DNA of 64,000 nucleotides from Siniperca chuatsi (GCF_020085105.1 NC_058053.1:13850888-13914887), one strand, 5' to 3'; counted from the first letter of the stretch, positions 25,401-37,334 are shown. Program-made: numbers and translations. Notes: generated by a model not told the origin, from the sequence alone.

Positions 25401-28202
25401 ATGGGCTGCTCTGTCTTCATGACATCTGTGCTGAAGGTCAGACAATGTCTTTTTGTTATTTGTGCATTTTTATTTGTGTGCAGTCATTCTCCCAGTATTA
25501 TTATCATTTAGTGTGACATAAAGTAACCTTCTGTAATTGTTCTATACATTTCTCAGTGCTTCATCCTGAAGACATTAAATATTCCTTGGTTAATGCAGTA
25601 GGTCTGCTAAAATAGAGAAGTTACTAACATACATAATAGTGTTACTGACCTAACACTTATTGTTTTTCAGTTCATTCCTATGCCTGTGTTGTATGGAGTA
25701 TTCCTTTACATGGGAGCGTCTTCTCTCAGAGGCATTCAGGTGATGATTGGAATTTCACTGTATTCAATACATCTTTTTTTCCCTCATATTATACTGTATA
25801 AACGATACAACACTTGCCTCACATGATATTTGATATGACTGACTCTGCAATTGTCTGTGGTTTTGGTGGACTAAATCGAACTATCTGATGTTGAAAGTTA
25901 ATTGCATCATACACATCACAGTACATTTTTTATCACATTGATTTTTGTTTTGTTTCTCATTCTTAATGCTCACACCAGGCATGAAAACAGTGGTCTGCAC
26001 TCCCAAAATTAAATGAGATTATCACACACTTTAGGACTTTAGTTTTTCATTTGTAAATATACAACTTTTTTTTAGATAATCTGCATGGCTGAGATTCAGA
26101 CTGAGATCAATTGGTCAGTGTGGATAAATTTGAATTTATAGATGTTCCTACTGGGTAATCTGTGTAGACTGTTAGTTCTCACCAAGCCATGATAGGGGAG
26201 CGCCTCCATTTTGTCTGGCTGCCCAGATAAAAAGTGTTAATTGGCCTCTTGTGTGTTCCCAGTATTTACAGAACACCTGACTGTTATTTAATTGCCCTGT
26301 TTACTTCTTATTTTCTTCACTTTTAAGTACTTTCTATTAATGGTTTACAAACTATATTTAAATTATGACAAATGCTTTTTTGGGAAAAAAAGATCTTTAT
26401 TGCACAGGTGTCCTTCCATGCTTTTCATGAGATCCAGCCTGTTGTAGTTACACATCCAGCAGATGCAGATCAACTTTTAGCTTAATAGAGCTGCTAAATT
26501 GGATGATTATTCTCTGTGGGTTTTAGGAACATTTAGGAACCTTTGTACATTATATGTGCATAGGTTGTTGTAACCATTCTCAAATGGTGCATTATGAAGA
26601 CATATAAGAGAACTTAAAGTGGCTCTAATCAATATTTTTTTGTATCAAATCACAATGTGAAAGTGGTCGCTCGCAGTGATGAATTTACAGAATTATCACC
26701 TGAATCTGCAGTTCCCCTCGCCTTTACTGAGCTTTATAGCGAGTTTCAGCTCATTGTTTAGCTATGTTGGTTCACTCTCACTGCTCTTGGTTCACTCTAA
26801 TTTTTGCCGCAGCAGGCAGCTGTTTTCAGTGAAAAAGCTCTATAAAGCCACTGTACACTACCTGCTCAGCACCAAACAGCAGACAGACACAGTTCGACTA
26901 GTTGGTGAACATAGTGGAGCAGCTAAAGAGCCAGATATTTCCCTCAGGAGTTGGTAGAGACCAAAAAACAGAGCTAAAAGAGAGTTAATATTGGACTTAC
27001 GTACATTCGGCAGGGGAACCCAAACACGACTCCAAATGATTGATAATGTTGTTTTGTAACTGCTGGATGTGTAAATAAGCAAATGTTTGCTAACAAGTTT
27101 GCCATATCAACTTAAAAGGTGACGATATATCAATGTTGTGTTTATAACTGGATTCCACTGCCCCCAAGTGGACAAAAAAATCAGTTATTGCAGGATTAAG
27201 AATTGTTTATCATTTATCCTCTCTAGTTCTTCGACCGTCTGACACTGTTCGGTATGCCACCTAAGCACCAGCCAGACTTCATCTATCTACGACATGTACC
27301 CTTGAGGAAGGTGCACCTCTTCACAACCATCCAGCTCACCTGTTTGGTTCTGCTCTGGGTCATCAAGACCTCCAAGGCTGCCATCGTCTTTCCCATGATG
27401 GTGTGTAAACAGTCCAATTATACCATCTGCAGGACCATTACACTGGCAGCATACCTTTCATACCACACACCTAATCTAAGTGCAAACAGAGCACAGTGTG
27501 TGAGTACAGGCATGTTACTGGGGTCAGCTGGGCACCTCCCATATACACTGTGATTAACGCAAGAGTTATTGGAGGGAGACAAAATAATGTAAACACTTAA
27601 ATACTAAAATTACTTTTAATTTAAATCCATTTACCTCTTCAGAAGAGCGTACTCCTTTACAAGGATATAGGATTTTTGTGGACTCAGATGTTTCGATTGT
27701 GTGTGTCAATTCTGCAGGTGTTGGCTCTGGTGTTTATCAGGAAGCTAATGGACTGTTTCTTTACCAAGAGAGAGTTGAGCTGGCTGGACGACCTCATGCC
27801 AGAGAGCAGGAAGAAAAAGCTTGAGGATGCTAAAGAGGTGCTGTTGGTCTCATAAACAAATAACTATGTACTGTTTCTCATCAAATTCATTCTATTAATA
27901 TTCACATGTATTTAAACTGCATTTTATTCAACCTTCAGGAGGAGGAGCAGAGTATACTGGCAGAAGATGAGGGAGTAGTGCAAGTGCCATTAGAAGGGTA
28001 CAAGTAAGTTTTACAAGTAACATTTACACAACAGTTTTTTTCTAAATGCCATTTCATGTAGAGCACATATTAATTTGTTGCTTAAAGATGAAAGAGTAAA
28101 TTGTTTCCTGGCTTCTCTTTTCACAGGAGAATACCCATCATCAATATCACAGATGAAATGTCAAAAGGTTCTTTTGGAAATACTTGGAATGCCAACAGCT
28201 AA
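173..28202 (+). CDS. slc4a10: Sodium-coupled bicarbonate transporter SLC4A10 (NBCn2/NCBE), complete coding region, spliced
   Basis: Plasma-membrane transporter that moves bicarbonate with sodium and raises intracellular pH, in mammals mainly in neurons and choroid plexus. Coding exons read: 173-220, 12462-12543, 14667-14819, 14963-15101, 15566-15726, 15935-16120, 17453-17541, 19608-19765, 19887-19974, 21182-21328, 21450-21553, 22483-22657, 22839-22972, 23308-23553, 23700-23805, 24180-24341, 24625-24738, 24863-25024, 25185-25436, 25671-25739, 27227-27400, 27718-27837, 27939-28003, 28127-28202. They sum to 3210 nt (1069 aa; mammalian forms are about 1090-1120). The start [16 protein letters not shown] matches the MEIK-type N terminus of SLC4A10, and the ATG has A at -3 and G at +4. 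SLC4A10 is preferred over SLC4A7/8 because of the N-terminal block [14 protein letters not shown], the PTRDDRGWF segment and the gcg/fap/ifih1 neighbourhood. The 30-residue insert of some mammalian isoforms (between FSK and DLHF) was not found. Confidence 0.96.
1311..1352 (+). other. slc4a10: Candidate 42-nt cassette exon of slc4a10
   Basis: A pyrimidine-rich acceptor (ttttatctttcag) ends at 1310 and a strong donor (gtgagt) starts at 1353. The 42 nt between are open in phase 0 and would insert [14 protein letters not shown] between exon 1 (ends LLPK) and exon 2 (begins RNDD). Both flanking exon junctions are phase 0, so inclusion or skipping keeps the frame. I do not recognise this peptide from mammalian SLC4A10. 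It could be an alternative exon or a chance match. No transcript evidence is available. Confidence 0.4.
2925..3080. repeat. Probable dispersed repeat next to the transposase remnant
   Basis: The stretch containing acctgtcactcaaagc and ataattatgcacaactt resembles a widespread teleost dispersed repeat. It abuts the dead transposase and may belong to the same insertion. This is recognition by memory only, with no second copy in the window to compare. Confidence 0.3.
3160..3600 (-). pseudogene. DDE-superfamily transposase remnant, frameshifted
   Basis: Two overlapping minus-strand frames together give the C-terminal half of a DDE-type transposase common in fish genomes. The frame at 3309-3551 has the block around the second catalytic Asp ([12 protein letters not shown]) and a degraded LPPYS block. 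The frame at 3160-3495 continues with [14 protein letters not shown], the region of the third acidic residue, and ends in the family-typical tail [19 protein letters not shown]. The switch of frame and the missing N-terminal half show that it is dead. It sits in intron 1 of slc4a10. Confidence 0.75.
4651..5060 (+). mobile_element. MITE copy 1 of a GGTGGGGTATG family
   Basis: It begins with taaaggtggggtatgcgatt, the same terminus that closes the second copy (18487-18917) in inverted form. About 200 bp of the left half aligns closely with that copy, including agccagcaaaccagctcca. The right half diverges and the closing inverted terminus is not seen, so this copy is truncated or rearranged. It is in slc4a10 intron 1. 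Confidence 0.65.
8438..8715. mobile_element. Copy of a TTTTACTTAAGTAAAAGTA MITE family, decayed
   Basis: The element opens with cagtggtattaggtctttta and contains the cttaygtaaaagtag and aaagtaaaagtactc blocks shared with the copies near 29.2, 31.5 and 44.6 kb. The right end is worn. It lies in slc4a10 intron 1. Confidence 0.55.
9253..9305. repeat. Perfect 23-bp hairpin (7-nt loop)
   Basis: The arm at 9253-9275 is the exact reverse complement of 9283-9305, with aaagccc between them. Such a perfect arm suggests a recent foldback element or a structured intronic RNA. It is in slc4a10 intron 1, just before a second palindrome at 9404-9421. Confidence 0.9.
9404..9421. repeat. Perfect 18-bp palindrome
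   Basis: tgctaatcg followed by its own reverse complement cgattagca makes an 18-bp palindrome. The gctaat/attagc motif recurs nearby (9398-9446), which is typical of the inside of small foldback transposons. No function is assigned. Confidence 0.85.
9678..10795 (+). mobile_element. 3' end of an L1/Tx1-like LINE, 5'-truncated
   Basis: The open frame 9678-10301 (207 aa) matches the C-terminal end of L1-like fish LINE ORF2 proteins. Typical features are [22 protein letters not shown], a knuckle-like CNRC...HIFGLCPNL segment with regularly spaced Cys and His, and the following WTSIF block. Downstream is a T/A-rich tail region and an A-rich end (about 10760-10795), as expected for a retrotransposed 3' end. 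The polymerase and endonuclease parts are absent, so it cannot move by itself. It lies in slc4a10 intron 1. Confidence 0.75.
13354..13444. repeat. (CA)n microsatellite, 91 bp
   Basis: An uninterrupted CA run. The long His-Thr and Cys-Val open frames through it are artefacts of the repeat. It is likely to be polymorphic. Confidence 0.98.
16159..16461. mobile_element. Small hAT-like MITE (CAGTGGTTCC termini)
   Basis: It opens with cagtggttcc and closes with the inverse ggaaccactg, about 300 bp apart, with no coding potential. The termini are like those of non-autonomous hAT elements in teleosts. It lies in the slc4a10 intron just before the candidate microexon at 16637. Confidence 0.6.
16637..16654 (+). 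other. slc4a10: Candidate 18-nt microexon of slc4a10
   Basis: Between constitutive exons 15935-16120 and 17453-17541, which join directly in phase 1, an 18-nt segment is bounded by a ccgcag acceptor and a gtgctg donor, with a C/T-rich tract upstream. Included, it would add six residues (APLKST, with the split Gly codon retained) just before the QMMSSQSQ linker, without shifting frame. Neuronal transporters often use such microexons, but the donor is weak and conservation is unknown. Confidence 0.3.
17640..18010. repeat. Internal fragment of the TTTACTTAAGTAAA MITE family
   Basis: Blocks such as ataaagttataaaaactagc, the aatgcatcagcaataat segment, ggggccattttttgcattat and cttttacttggaattaagta correspond to the inside and end of the copies at 29.2 and 31.5 kb. 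The left terminus is missing. Confidence 0.5.
18487..18917 (+). mobile_element. MITE copy 2 of the GGTGGGGTATG family, complete
   Basis: The left terminus ggtggggtatgtgattct is matched by the inverted right terminus agaatcgcatac followed by ccccccacc, giving about 20-bp imperfect terminal inverted repeats around a roughly 430-bp non-coding body. TTTA stands on both sides and may be the target duplication, which would fit a Harbinger-type element, but this is inference. It lies in the slc4a10 intron before exon 19608. Confidence 0.75.
20538..20864. mobile_element. MITE with CAGGGCTGAACAAT termini
   Basis: The left end cagggctgaacaat is inverted at the right end as attgttcagccctag, about 325 bp apart. 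The body has the repeated attgcgat motif (for example 20575-20606) on both sides. The termini fit non-autonomous hAT elements. It is in the slc4a10 intron before exon 21182. Confidence 0.7.
20905..21047 (+). mobile_element. 3' tail of a LINE/SINE-like repeat
   Basis: The stretch with ttgtaaagccccttgaggca and ggttgtataaataaaatgga ending in gacttgact is the familiar 3' terminal consensus of a common teleost retroposon. Only the tail is present, consistent with 5' truncation. Confidence 0.5.
22483..27837 (+). other. slc4a10: slc4a10 exons for the transmembrane transport domain
   Basis: These exons encode the membrane domain (14 helices in the SLC4 fold). Landmarks in order: [18 protein letters not shown] (22483-22657); [19 protein letters not shown] then [11 protein letters not shown] (22839-22972); [20 protein letters not shown] (23308-23553); the extracellular loop with an N-glycosylation sequon and conserved cysteines (23700-24341); [17 protein letters not shown] followed by KGCGYHLDL (24863-25436); [14 protein letters not shown] (25671-25739); [16 protein letters not shown] (27227-27400); and the [12 protein letters not shown] segment after the last helix (27718-27837). 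No break or missing family motif is seen. Confidence 0.95.
26612..27200. repeat. Probable MITE in slc4a10 intron
   Basis: It begins cttaaagtggctctaatcaa and ends with an imperfect inverse around aaatcagttattgcagg, ttaag. The inside has no coding sequence. The inverted ends match only partly, so the limits are approximate. Confidence 0.4.
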
Positions 28203-28677
28203 GACCTTTGAGAAAGAATCAAGACCTCAAAACATCATGGTAAGACTTGAATATACAGTATACTCACTCAAAGCATTTTTTTTTCTTTTTTAGTTTTGGA
28301 AAAGGATGTTGTTTTTGTAATTTGTAATAAGATACTTTTAAAATGTATTTTCATCTCAGTCAACACAACACTAACTGTAAGCTATAAGTACCTTAAAGTT
28401 CAATGATAATTGGGTCTATGTGTGGGCACTAATACGCTTAGGTATATTTCAATGAGGAACTGGTACCACAGTAGTATTTATCTACAAGGTTGGCTGCCAT
28501 TAGCTCATTAAATATTTGGCTTCTTATCACAGTGGAATGTGCTTTATATAAAAGTCACTATGTCCTTGTTTCAAAAATGTTCTCCATTCATGTGTATTTA
28601 ATGCACTGAAAAGGTCCAACATACTGTAGATTAACTTTTGTTTAGTTTAGTTGTTTAGGTTTTTGAATTTTAGATTT

Positions 28678-29030
28678 AAAGGAATAGTTTTGAGATGCCT
28701 ATTCACTTTCTTGTTGAGAGTTAGATGAGAAGATTTATACCACTCTCTTATCTGCAGCATAAATATACGGCCAGCAGCCGGATAGCTTAGCTTAGCACAA
28801 AGACTGGAAACAGGGGGAAACAACTAGCTTGGCTCTGTTGAAAGATAACTAAATCTCAGCACCTCTAACATTCACTAATTGTTTCCTGTTTCCAGTCTAA
28901 GCTAAGCTAAACTGCTTCTGGCTGTAACTTCAAATTAAAGAGTGGTATCAATCTTCTCATCTAACTCTCGGCAAGTGTAAGTGTATTTAAGTGCAAGTGT
29001 ATTTCCCGAAATGTCGAGCTATTCCTTTAA
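28678..29030. mobile_element. MITE family with aaaggaatag / attccttt ends, copy 1
   Basis: The body carries inverted agcttagcttagc and gctaagctaagc blocks around tttccagtct, and both ends carry the related phrases ttagatgagaagatttatacc and atcaatcttctcatctaac. The whole thus folds on itself. A second copy is at 49934-50460 and a short piece at 48250-48310. Confidence 0.7.
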
Positions 29031-29221
29031 CTAGCCTACATTCACATGCTCACCTAACTCTAAACGTAATAGAGGGAATTTGCAAGTTGAAGAAGATAAC
29101 GTGGGGTATAAATGTAATCTATATGCAACAGATCTGCACCAGAGTTCAGTGAGGTCTTACTGTAACTCATCACCAGCTGCAACACCACATAGTTGCCACA
29201 AAATTAACTGCTACAGGCATC

Positions 29222-29575
29222 CAGTGGTGGAAAGAAGTACATTTATTCACTTACTTTACTTAAGTAGCATACAATTTTGAGGTACTTCACTTTATGCTAC
29301 TTTTACACCAATACATTTCAAAGGGTATTTTTTTCCACTCCACTACACTACTATTTTTGTTTTGTTTTACAACTGTAGTTATTAGTTACTTTAGTTATTA
29401 GTTTTCAATTATAACATATGATCTAATAATTAAATATCAAATATACAGCATCTAATAATATGACACTTTACAAGGGGCCATTCTGCATCATGAGTTATTT
29501 TACTTTTGATACTTTAAGTACATTTTGCTGATAATACTTCTGTACTTTTACTTAAGTAAAGAATCTGCGTACTGC
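29222..29575. mobile_element. TTTACTTAAGTAAA MITE family, copy near slc4a10 3' end
   Basis: It opens cagtggtggaaagaagtaca and closes with tacttttacttaagtaaaga, atctg, the family's long terminal inverted repeats. The body has the ccactccactacactac block shared with the copy at 31451-32197. Confidence 0.7.
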
Positions 29576-30840
29576 GTAGTAAAAGACAATAAATGAATGA
29601 TATATATTTACTAATTATATATCTGTCTTTTTTTTCTTGATGCTAACAGTTCACTACAACATTCGCAGTATTTCACAACACTGGTGTGCATGATGAGAAA
29701 TGTAAGAAGAAGAAGATATAGGACAGCCTTGTGAGTCTTTGTCACTGTCCCTTCTGTGTGTTCGTAAATAAATCTGTATCGTATGCTGCAGTTTATCAAT
29801 CCTTCAAGTTTAGTCCTGTAAATCTGTGCGTAAATGAATCACTGTGTTAGCTGATGTATCACAAATATTCTGCCTCTTCATGAACCAGTGAAACTTACAA
29901 TTTTCTTGTGTTGTTAATGTCATATTGTACTTTCTAAATCTAGATACTGTATTGCTTACGCTGAATGTAAACTACGAAAATGTAAAAAGTTGATTCTTGG
30001 TTTTCAAGTTTTTGTTTTTGGAACAATTTGTATTTATTTTGTTATTTTACTAATAATAATGTATTTTGAAATACCATAATATTAGCATATCCTTGGATTC
30101 TTTATCTATTTATTTACTGATTCCCTATAATTCTCTATTCTTTAAGTTCTCTATAGACATTGAATATGATGTGAAATTAAATATGAAGTAAATATTTTTA
30201 AAAACCTAAGGTCAAAAACTTTCTGAAAAGCCATACATAAATGTGTACAAATTCTTAGAACATGAAAAGCCTGCAAAATATACATTTCTGATGTCTGTTT
30301 ATGTGATGGGACCATTTTGAATCCCATGTAATGATTGCGACTGACGGGAATGAGTGCTTTAAAAAGTGATTGATAAAGGGCAATAAACGTATATCGTATA
30401 CGTACTTCTCTTAAGAACCAAATGCAATAGCACTTTCTGCCAGAATGTCAAAACTCTGTTTATATGAGAAATGATTTATCTATATTTATTTTGTGGAATA
30501 AAATTTAATGTTTGCTACAGAATAGCCTAACAGAGACTTGCTGTATTTTGCCTCTTGGTGTCAGTGTTTTGCTTTTGCTTATATTGTAAATGTAAATTTG
30601 AATAATCTCATAATTAGTTTTAATGTTTGTATAAAGTTTAGTGAATCATAAATTAAAAAGCTTCGTCAGTAAGGCATTTAACCCTTAAAACGTTCCGATT
30701 ATGTTACATCTCTGAGGATTACAATGAAGCTGAAGCTTTAAAAATACTTAAGAAACACAATTATTAGTATTATGTTTATCTTGTCAATGTTAATTTAACT
30801 TAATAAATTTCTATGTTAATTGAATGACTCGTGTTTGTCT

Positions 30841-33027
30841 TGTCGTGTTTGTCTTGTCATTGTCACACATACACTCAATCCTAATAGTGTGTGCACAGCA
30901 ACGATGGAAAGATGAGTTAAACTTAATAACAAGGGTACAAAACACGTAAGTAATGCATAACTAATGAGTCATGATTTCATGATTGTTTTAATAATTTACT
31001 AATTAGTATCATGACATGACTTGAGGGCACACAAGTCAACCAGGTGACTGGTAAGTAATTGTGTCAAGTACTGATGAAGTAATGATGAACACTCCATGTG
31101 TCTTATTTACAATCAATAATCACTTTATTTTGAAGTTATATGGCCATTTGTGTTAGCTTAACATGTCTGTCCATTCTCCCCTGATTTGTCAAATGGCATC
31201 TACTAGAAATTTTTGTTCACCGTTCTGTCCGTTGTTACACTCCACTTCTTTCATCAACAACAAGTCTATGCAAGACAATTGGGTCATGCGGCAGCAATAT
31301 GTGGATTTTTGCATCATCTGACTACCAGTTTGATAAAACAGCGTCGGATTTCTGAGCAATCAGGTACTGTTCTGTTTTCAGAGAGGCTGATCAAAAGCAT
31401 GGGTCTGAATTTTTTCCAAACTGGAGTCCAGCTAATTTGATGGCATATTAACGGTGGTTGAATGTACATGTACATTTACTCAAGTAGCCTACTGTACTTA
31501 ACCACAAATTTGTAGTACTTGAGTATTTACATTTTATGCAACTTTATACTTCCACTCCACTACATCTCAGAGGCAACTATTGTACGTTTTACTCCACTAC
31601 ATTTGTCTGACAGCTTTAGTTACTTTTCAGATTAGAATTTTTCATACCCTTATTCCTGTCCATTGAAAACCATGTATCTCCAAATCTGATGATTATGAAT
31701 TTCAATTTTCTCCTGCTTCTCAAACTAAATAAACTATTTAAACAAAAACTTGGATAAGCTGGAAAATCATCACAAAGCTGAAAACAGGGCTGTTTTTCTG
31801 AACTCATGAAAAGTTGACTTTTTAATTATACGTGGTTCTCACAGGGCAGCGACGCTACAAACATATGATGATCTTATAGAATATGATGCATTGCTGTAGA
31901 TTAAACTACCCAACAGTATATAAAGTAGTTCAAATTAGCTCAGTCTTAAACATCTACAGCAGTAAAATGCAACATACACATTAATGCAGCAGTAATATTA
32001 ATCTAGAAACATCAGATATAATTAAACACTTACAGGGACCTTTTTACTGCATAATTTGCATTTAGCTGATAATACATACATACTTTTACTTAAGTAAGGT
32101 TTTGAATGCAGGCCTTTTACTTGTAGTGAAGTATTTTCACAATGTGGTATTGCTACTTTTACTTAAGTAAAGGATCTGAATACTTCTTCCACCACTGCAT
32201 ATACTGTAGATGAATGTATTAAATAACTGAGAGTAAACATTCTGTAACTGATAATCCATTGAGTGTTAACTAATCATATAAACTCATAGTGACTTTATCA
32301 TTGTTTAAAGGTGCGCAACGGGAATTTATGATACATCCTGATACATTCAATCATTGTGATGCATTAGTTAGGCATTATAAAGTGCCCTTATTATAAAGTG
32401 TTACCGAAAGATAACATTGCTTGATCAGTAACCACAAATCCTTTCATTGAATCCCCAAGAGGATTATTTAAGCTAAAATCACATATCATGAGAACTGTCA
32501 AATGATTAAGTAGGTGCACATGTGTGACATGATAACAGCATTGATATCAATGCTGCTAAGCATAAATATCCAATTTATAACCCTTAGAGATTTGGCCTAC
32601 AAATAGACTCTAAGTGGGCAGGGGTTCTTGTCATCAACAGATGGGTTGATGTGCTACGGATGCCAGTTTAGAGAGGTGGCACATCCCAAAATATGTCAAG
32701 CTGCTGGCTCATGTTTCAAAACATGAGTGCTGACCCAGTCATTGTTCCCAAAGAGCCTGAGTTGATTGGCATTATTTCATGTTCTTTCATTTAGCATAAC
32801 CCTCCTCGGTGTGCTACCACAGCATCACTGGGAAATCCTTCTCCAGTGAACAGCTGACAGGTGACAAACATCATCCTGTTACCTGGGGGAACATTTCTCC
32901 CTGGAGAGTGACATGTTTATTTATTTTTGTTCTGCCTACATAAACAGAAGAATTAAGAGAGTATGACGCGTTCAATTCACTTTTCTTGGCCAAAAATGAA
33001 CACTGATGTCAACAACAATACTGGATG
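30841..33027. other. Intergenic region after slc4a10
   Basis: No gene is recognised. The stretch includes the MITE at 31451-32197. Open frames here are short and of unremarkable composition. Confidence 0.6.
31451..32197. mobile_element. TTTACTTAAGTAAA MITE family, longest copy
   Basis: It starts near acggtggttgaatgtacatg and ends with tacttttacttaagtaaagg then tacttcttccaccactgc. The terminal cagtggtgga / tccaccactg phrases are inverted, as in the other copies. It is about 750 bp, roughly twice the length of the other copies, and probably contains extra inserted sequence in the middle. Confidence 0.65.
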
Positions 33028-34530
33028 AAGATCAGAATCAGAAATACTTTATTGATCCCCGAGGGGAAACTCTTTTGCTACAGCAGCTCTGTCGTATGCA
33101 CGATCTTCGAACCCCAAAAAATGCAGAATACCGAGAAGTCTCTGTAATCCAAAACACACTTTATTCGTAATAAAGTCGAATGGTGAATGAGCAGTGTAAA
33201 CAGATGACGACAGGCAAGGTGAAGCTGGCTGGAGAAGCAGGCAGACAGGCAGACAGGAATCCAGGAAACCACAGTAGCGGCGATCACCAGCACCGGGTAA
33301 TGCCTTAGGCAGAGCAAAAACAGACAGGATCAAAAACATGAAGGAAAAACACACTTGCAAAAAGTACTTAGCTTTAGCGAGAGCCTAGACGTAGTTGTCG
33401 TACAATGTACGGGGACGATCTGGCGTCGGAGTAGTGGAAAAGCCTGGTATATAAGCTGTGAAGACTGATGAGTAGATAGGAGACAGGTGTGCTGGTGATC
33501 AGCCGCAGGTGGGAGGTTCCTAGAGCCAGGCAGGTAACATACACACATACACACACACATATCCAAAGACAAGTAGGGGACCCACAAGACACACCAGGAA
33601 GGGGAACACAACAGAGAACACAGGGCTGGAGAGGAAAAGGTGGCAGACTACCACAAGCTCACTGTCACGTCAGTGCACACAGGAATAGAAGTACTAAGCA
33701 AAAAATATAATACACTATAATACAGGTCAGAAAATAAATTAAGTACCAAGTGGGTATAAGTATAAAATAAAATAAGTGTGAAGTACAAAGTGGGTTTACC
33801 GGTTGATGATAATAATATGGTATAAAGTACTAGTGCATGAACTGCCAAGTTAAGTGTAGCTTATTTATAATGAGACAGAGGATATTGCACAGCAGTAATA
33901 GAGGTGTGAATAAATATCAATATCAATAAATAGGGAATTTAAGTATGTTGCCCAGGAGTATTAACACAGAAAATATTGCACAATTATGTCAAGTATTGCA
34001 GAGATGTAATGATCAATGTCCAGTTTAATGACTTAGGGTCATATAGACTGACACTTAGAGGGAGGAGTTAAAGAGTTTGATGGCCACAGGCAGGAATGAC
34101 TTCCTGTGGTGCTCTGTGGTGCATTTTGGAGGGATGAGTCTTCCGCTGAAGGTACTCCTTTGCTTGACCAGCACGTCATGGAGCGAGTGGGAGACACTGT
34201 CCAAGATGGCGTGTAGTTTGGCCAGCATCCTCCTCTCTGACACCACCGCCAGAGAGTACAGCTCCACCCCCACAATGTCACTGGCCTTACGGATCAGTCT
34301 GTTGAGTCTGTTAGCGTCCACTACCCTCAACCTACTGCCCCAGCATGCAACAGCATACAGGATAGCACTGGCCACCACAGACTCATAAAACATCTTTAGC
34401 ATTGTCCGGCAGATGTTGAAGGCCTCCTCAGAAAATAGAGGCGGCTCTGGCCCTTCCTGTAAACAGCTTGAGTGTTCTTAGCCCAGTCCAGTTTATTGTC
34501 CATGTGTACTCCCAGGTACTTGATGCTCAA
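33028..34530 (-). mobile_element. Rex1/Babar-like LINE, 3' end, split by an LTR
   Basis: The minus-strand frame 34055-34402 encodes the end of a reverse transcriptase of the Rex1 type, with MLKMFYESVVASAILYAVAC, VVSERRMLAKLHAI and a closing HRKSFLPVAIKLFNSSL. The upstream residue line continues to about 34530 and then stops, so the element is 5'-truncated. Its 3' end is the classic tail read on + as atactttattgatccccgag at about 33045. A 566-bp solo LTR interrupts the 3' UTR (see 33090-33655). Confidence 0.85.
33090..33655 (-). mobile_element. Solo LTR nested in the Rex1-like LINE
   Basis: The 566-bp insert begins TG and ends CA, and is flanked by a direct 5-bp duplication, AGCTC, at 33085-33089 and 33656-33660. 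On the minus strand it starts tgtggtagtctgccacc. It has a TATA-like sequence near 33450 followed by an AATAAA signal near 33160, the expected U3-R-U5 order. There is no second LTR and no internal coding region, so it is what remains after recombination between two LTRs. It resembles Gypsy-type LTRs of fish, but the family is not certain. Confidence 0.8.
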
Positions 34531-35336
34531 CAGCTTTTATATTCTCATTTACCTATCGACTATGTACTATGTTCTCTTTAAAACTACTATTGATGAAAAT
34601 GTTTTTTTATTCTGTTCTTGATGGGCATTAACAGGTGGATCCTGTATGTAGATGTACATGTATACACTGCACTGCATAGGCACCCCCCCCATAATCAAAA
34701 CCAGTCAGATCAACCCCCCCACCCCCAATATCGTATTATAATGATGAATGAAAAACATGACTTGTTATAAAACACGTTAAAGTGGTTGGTTTTCTCCATT
34801 CAATGTAATTAACAAGCAAAGAATAGCATTTTTTCAACCCCTCCCTTCCCACGTCTTCTCAAGCAGCAGCAGTAACTGTGGTGCTAGCAATAGCAAGCCT
34901 GCATACAAAATGAATAGAGGAGCAACAAAAGACCAACCAACAATTTTAAGTTGTTGACTACTTTTACTGGAGGTACTTGCTAGTTGCGATTAGATAACTA
35001 GTTTTTATTTCTAGTTGTATCTTATATTTAATCAGATCCAAGAAGGTGAATGTAGCTGCAGGGCAGGCAGGGTGACCAGAGAGGGAGAGGAGGCACCGGT
35101 GACCAGTAGTTGGGATATGTAGAGCATGTTGTTTTGGTATGTCTCTTCCCCCTAAAATTAATGTGAGCCTATTTGCAAAACCATGTCTCCGGACCCCCAT
35201 ACATGGGTGGAGATCTCAATCCCCAATGTTCAGCCCAAAGTTGCACCCTTGACCACCACTGAGATGTAGATCCTTGCCGTGAGCAATCCTTGTCAAACCA
35301 ATATTTCAGAGGGAATGCATAGATTGTACACATTTC
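34531..35336. other. Intergenic region below gcg
   Basis: No coding exon is recognised on either strand. In particular no GLP-2-like sequence is seen on the minus strand, where a further glucagon exon would lie. There are short C-runs near 34680 and 34715. Confidence 0.55.
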
Positions 35337-35761
35337 TTTATTGAAAACTAAATATGACTTTTATCTGAATAATAAGAAAATTGAGACTATCTACAGATGT
35401 AATTGTCGAAGTTGCAATTCAGATCAATAACGTGATTGTAACATATTCTTACAAATTTATGTGAGAAGGAAAATATGAAAATGCCAAAAATGTGAAATGC
35501 GAAAAAAATGAATCATGATGTGAATGCTTGATAAAAATTCACACAGCATTTATGATTGAGACACATTTCAAACATACTGTGAATTTTTGCATTTGAACAA
35601 CATTTCCTTCAACCACTGAAGGCCAAACATAGCTTCTTATGAGGGGAATTTAATAGCATGACGAGGAAAAGGGCTATTACAGATTGTGAAACATATAATA
35701 GCACAGAGTCAGTGTGAATTGCTGCATTATTTAGGGAGCTGTTGGGGCGCTCTGGTTGAGT
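35337..35761 (-). other. gcg: gcg 3' UTR and poly(A) signal
   Basis: The minus strand has AATAAA at 35337-35342, about 420 nt after the stop codon, a plausible 3' end for proglucagon mRNA. No coding sequence is seen between. Confidence 0.6.
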
Positions 35762-37297
<1,536 letters not shown>

Positions 37298-37324
37298 TGT
37301 TTGAGCTTCTGAAAGATGAGCAAA

Positions 37325-37334
37325 AGAGAGAGAG

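Larger units (their letters stand above)
28127..30840 (+). other. slc4a10: slc4a10 terminal exons and probable 3' UTR
   Basis: The last coding exon starts at 28127 and reads [24 protein letters not shown] before TAA at 28200-28202. A consensus donor (gtaaga) lies at 28240, 38 nt after the stop, and a strong acceptor (pyrimidine tract plus ctaacag) ends at 29649, so the transcript may continue in an exon from about 29650. AATAAA signals at 29767, 30382 and 30497 mark possible ends. The MITE copies at 28678-29030 and 29222-29575 would then be intronic. The exact mRNA end cannot be fixed from sequence. Confidence 0.55.

Noticed and set aside
35041-35200. Possible GLP-2 exon
   Set aside because: No HADGSFTSD-like sequence could be read in any minus-strand frame.
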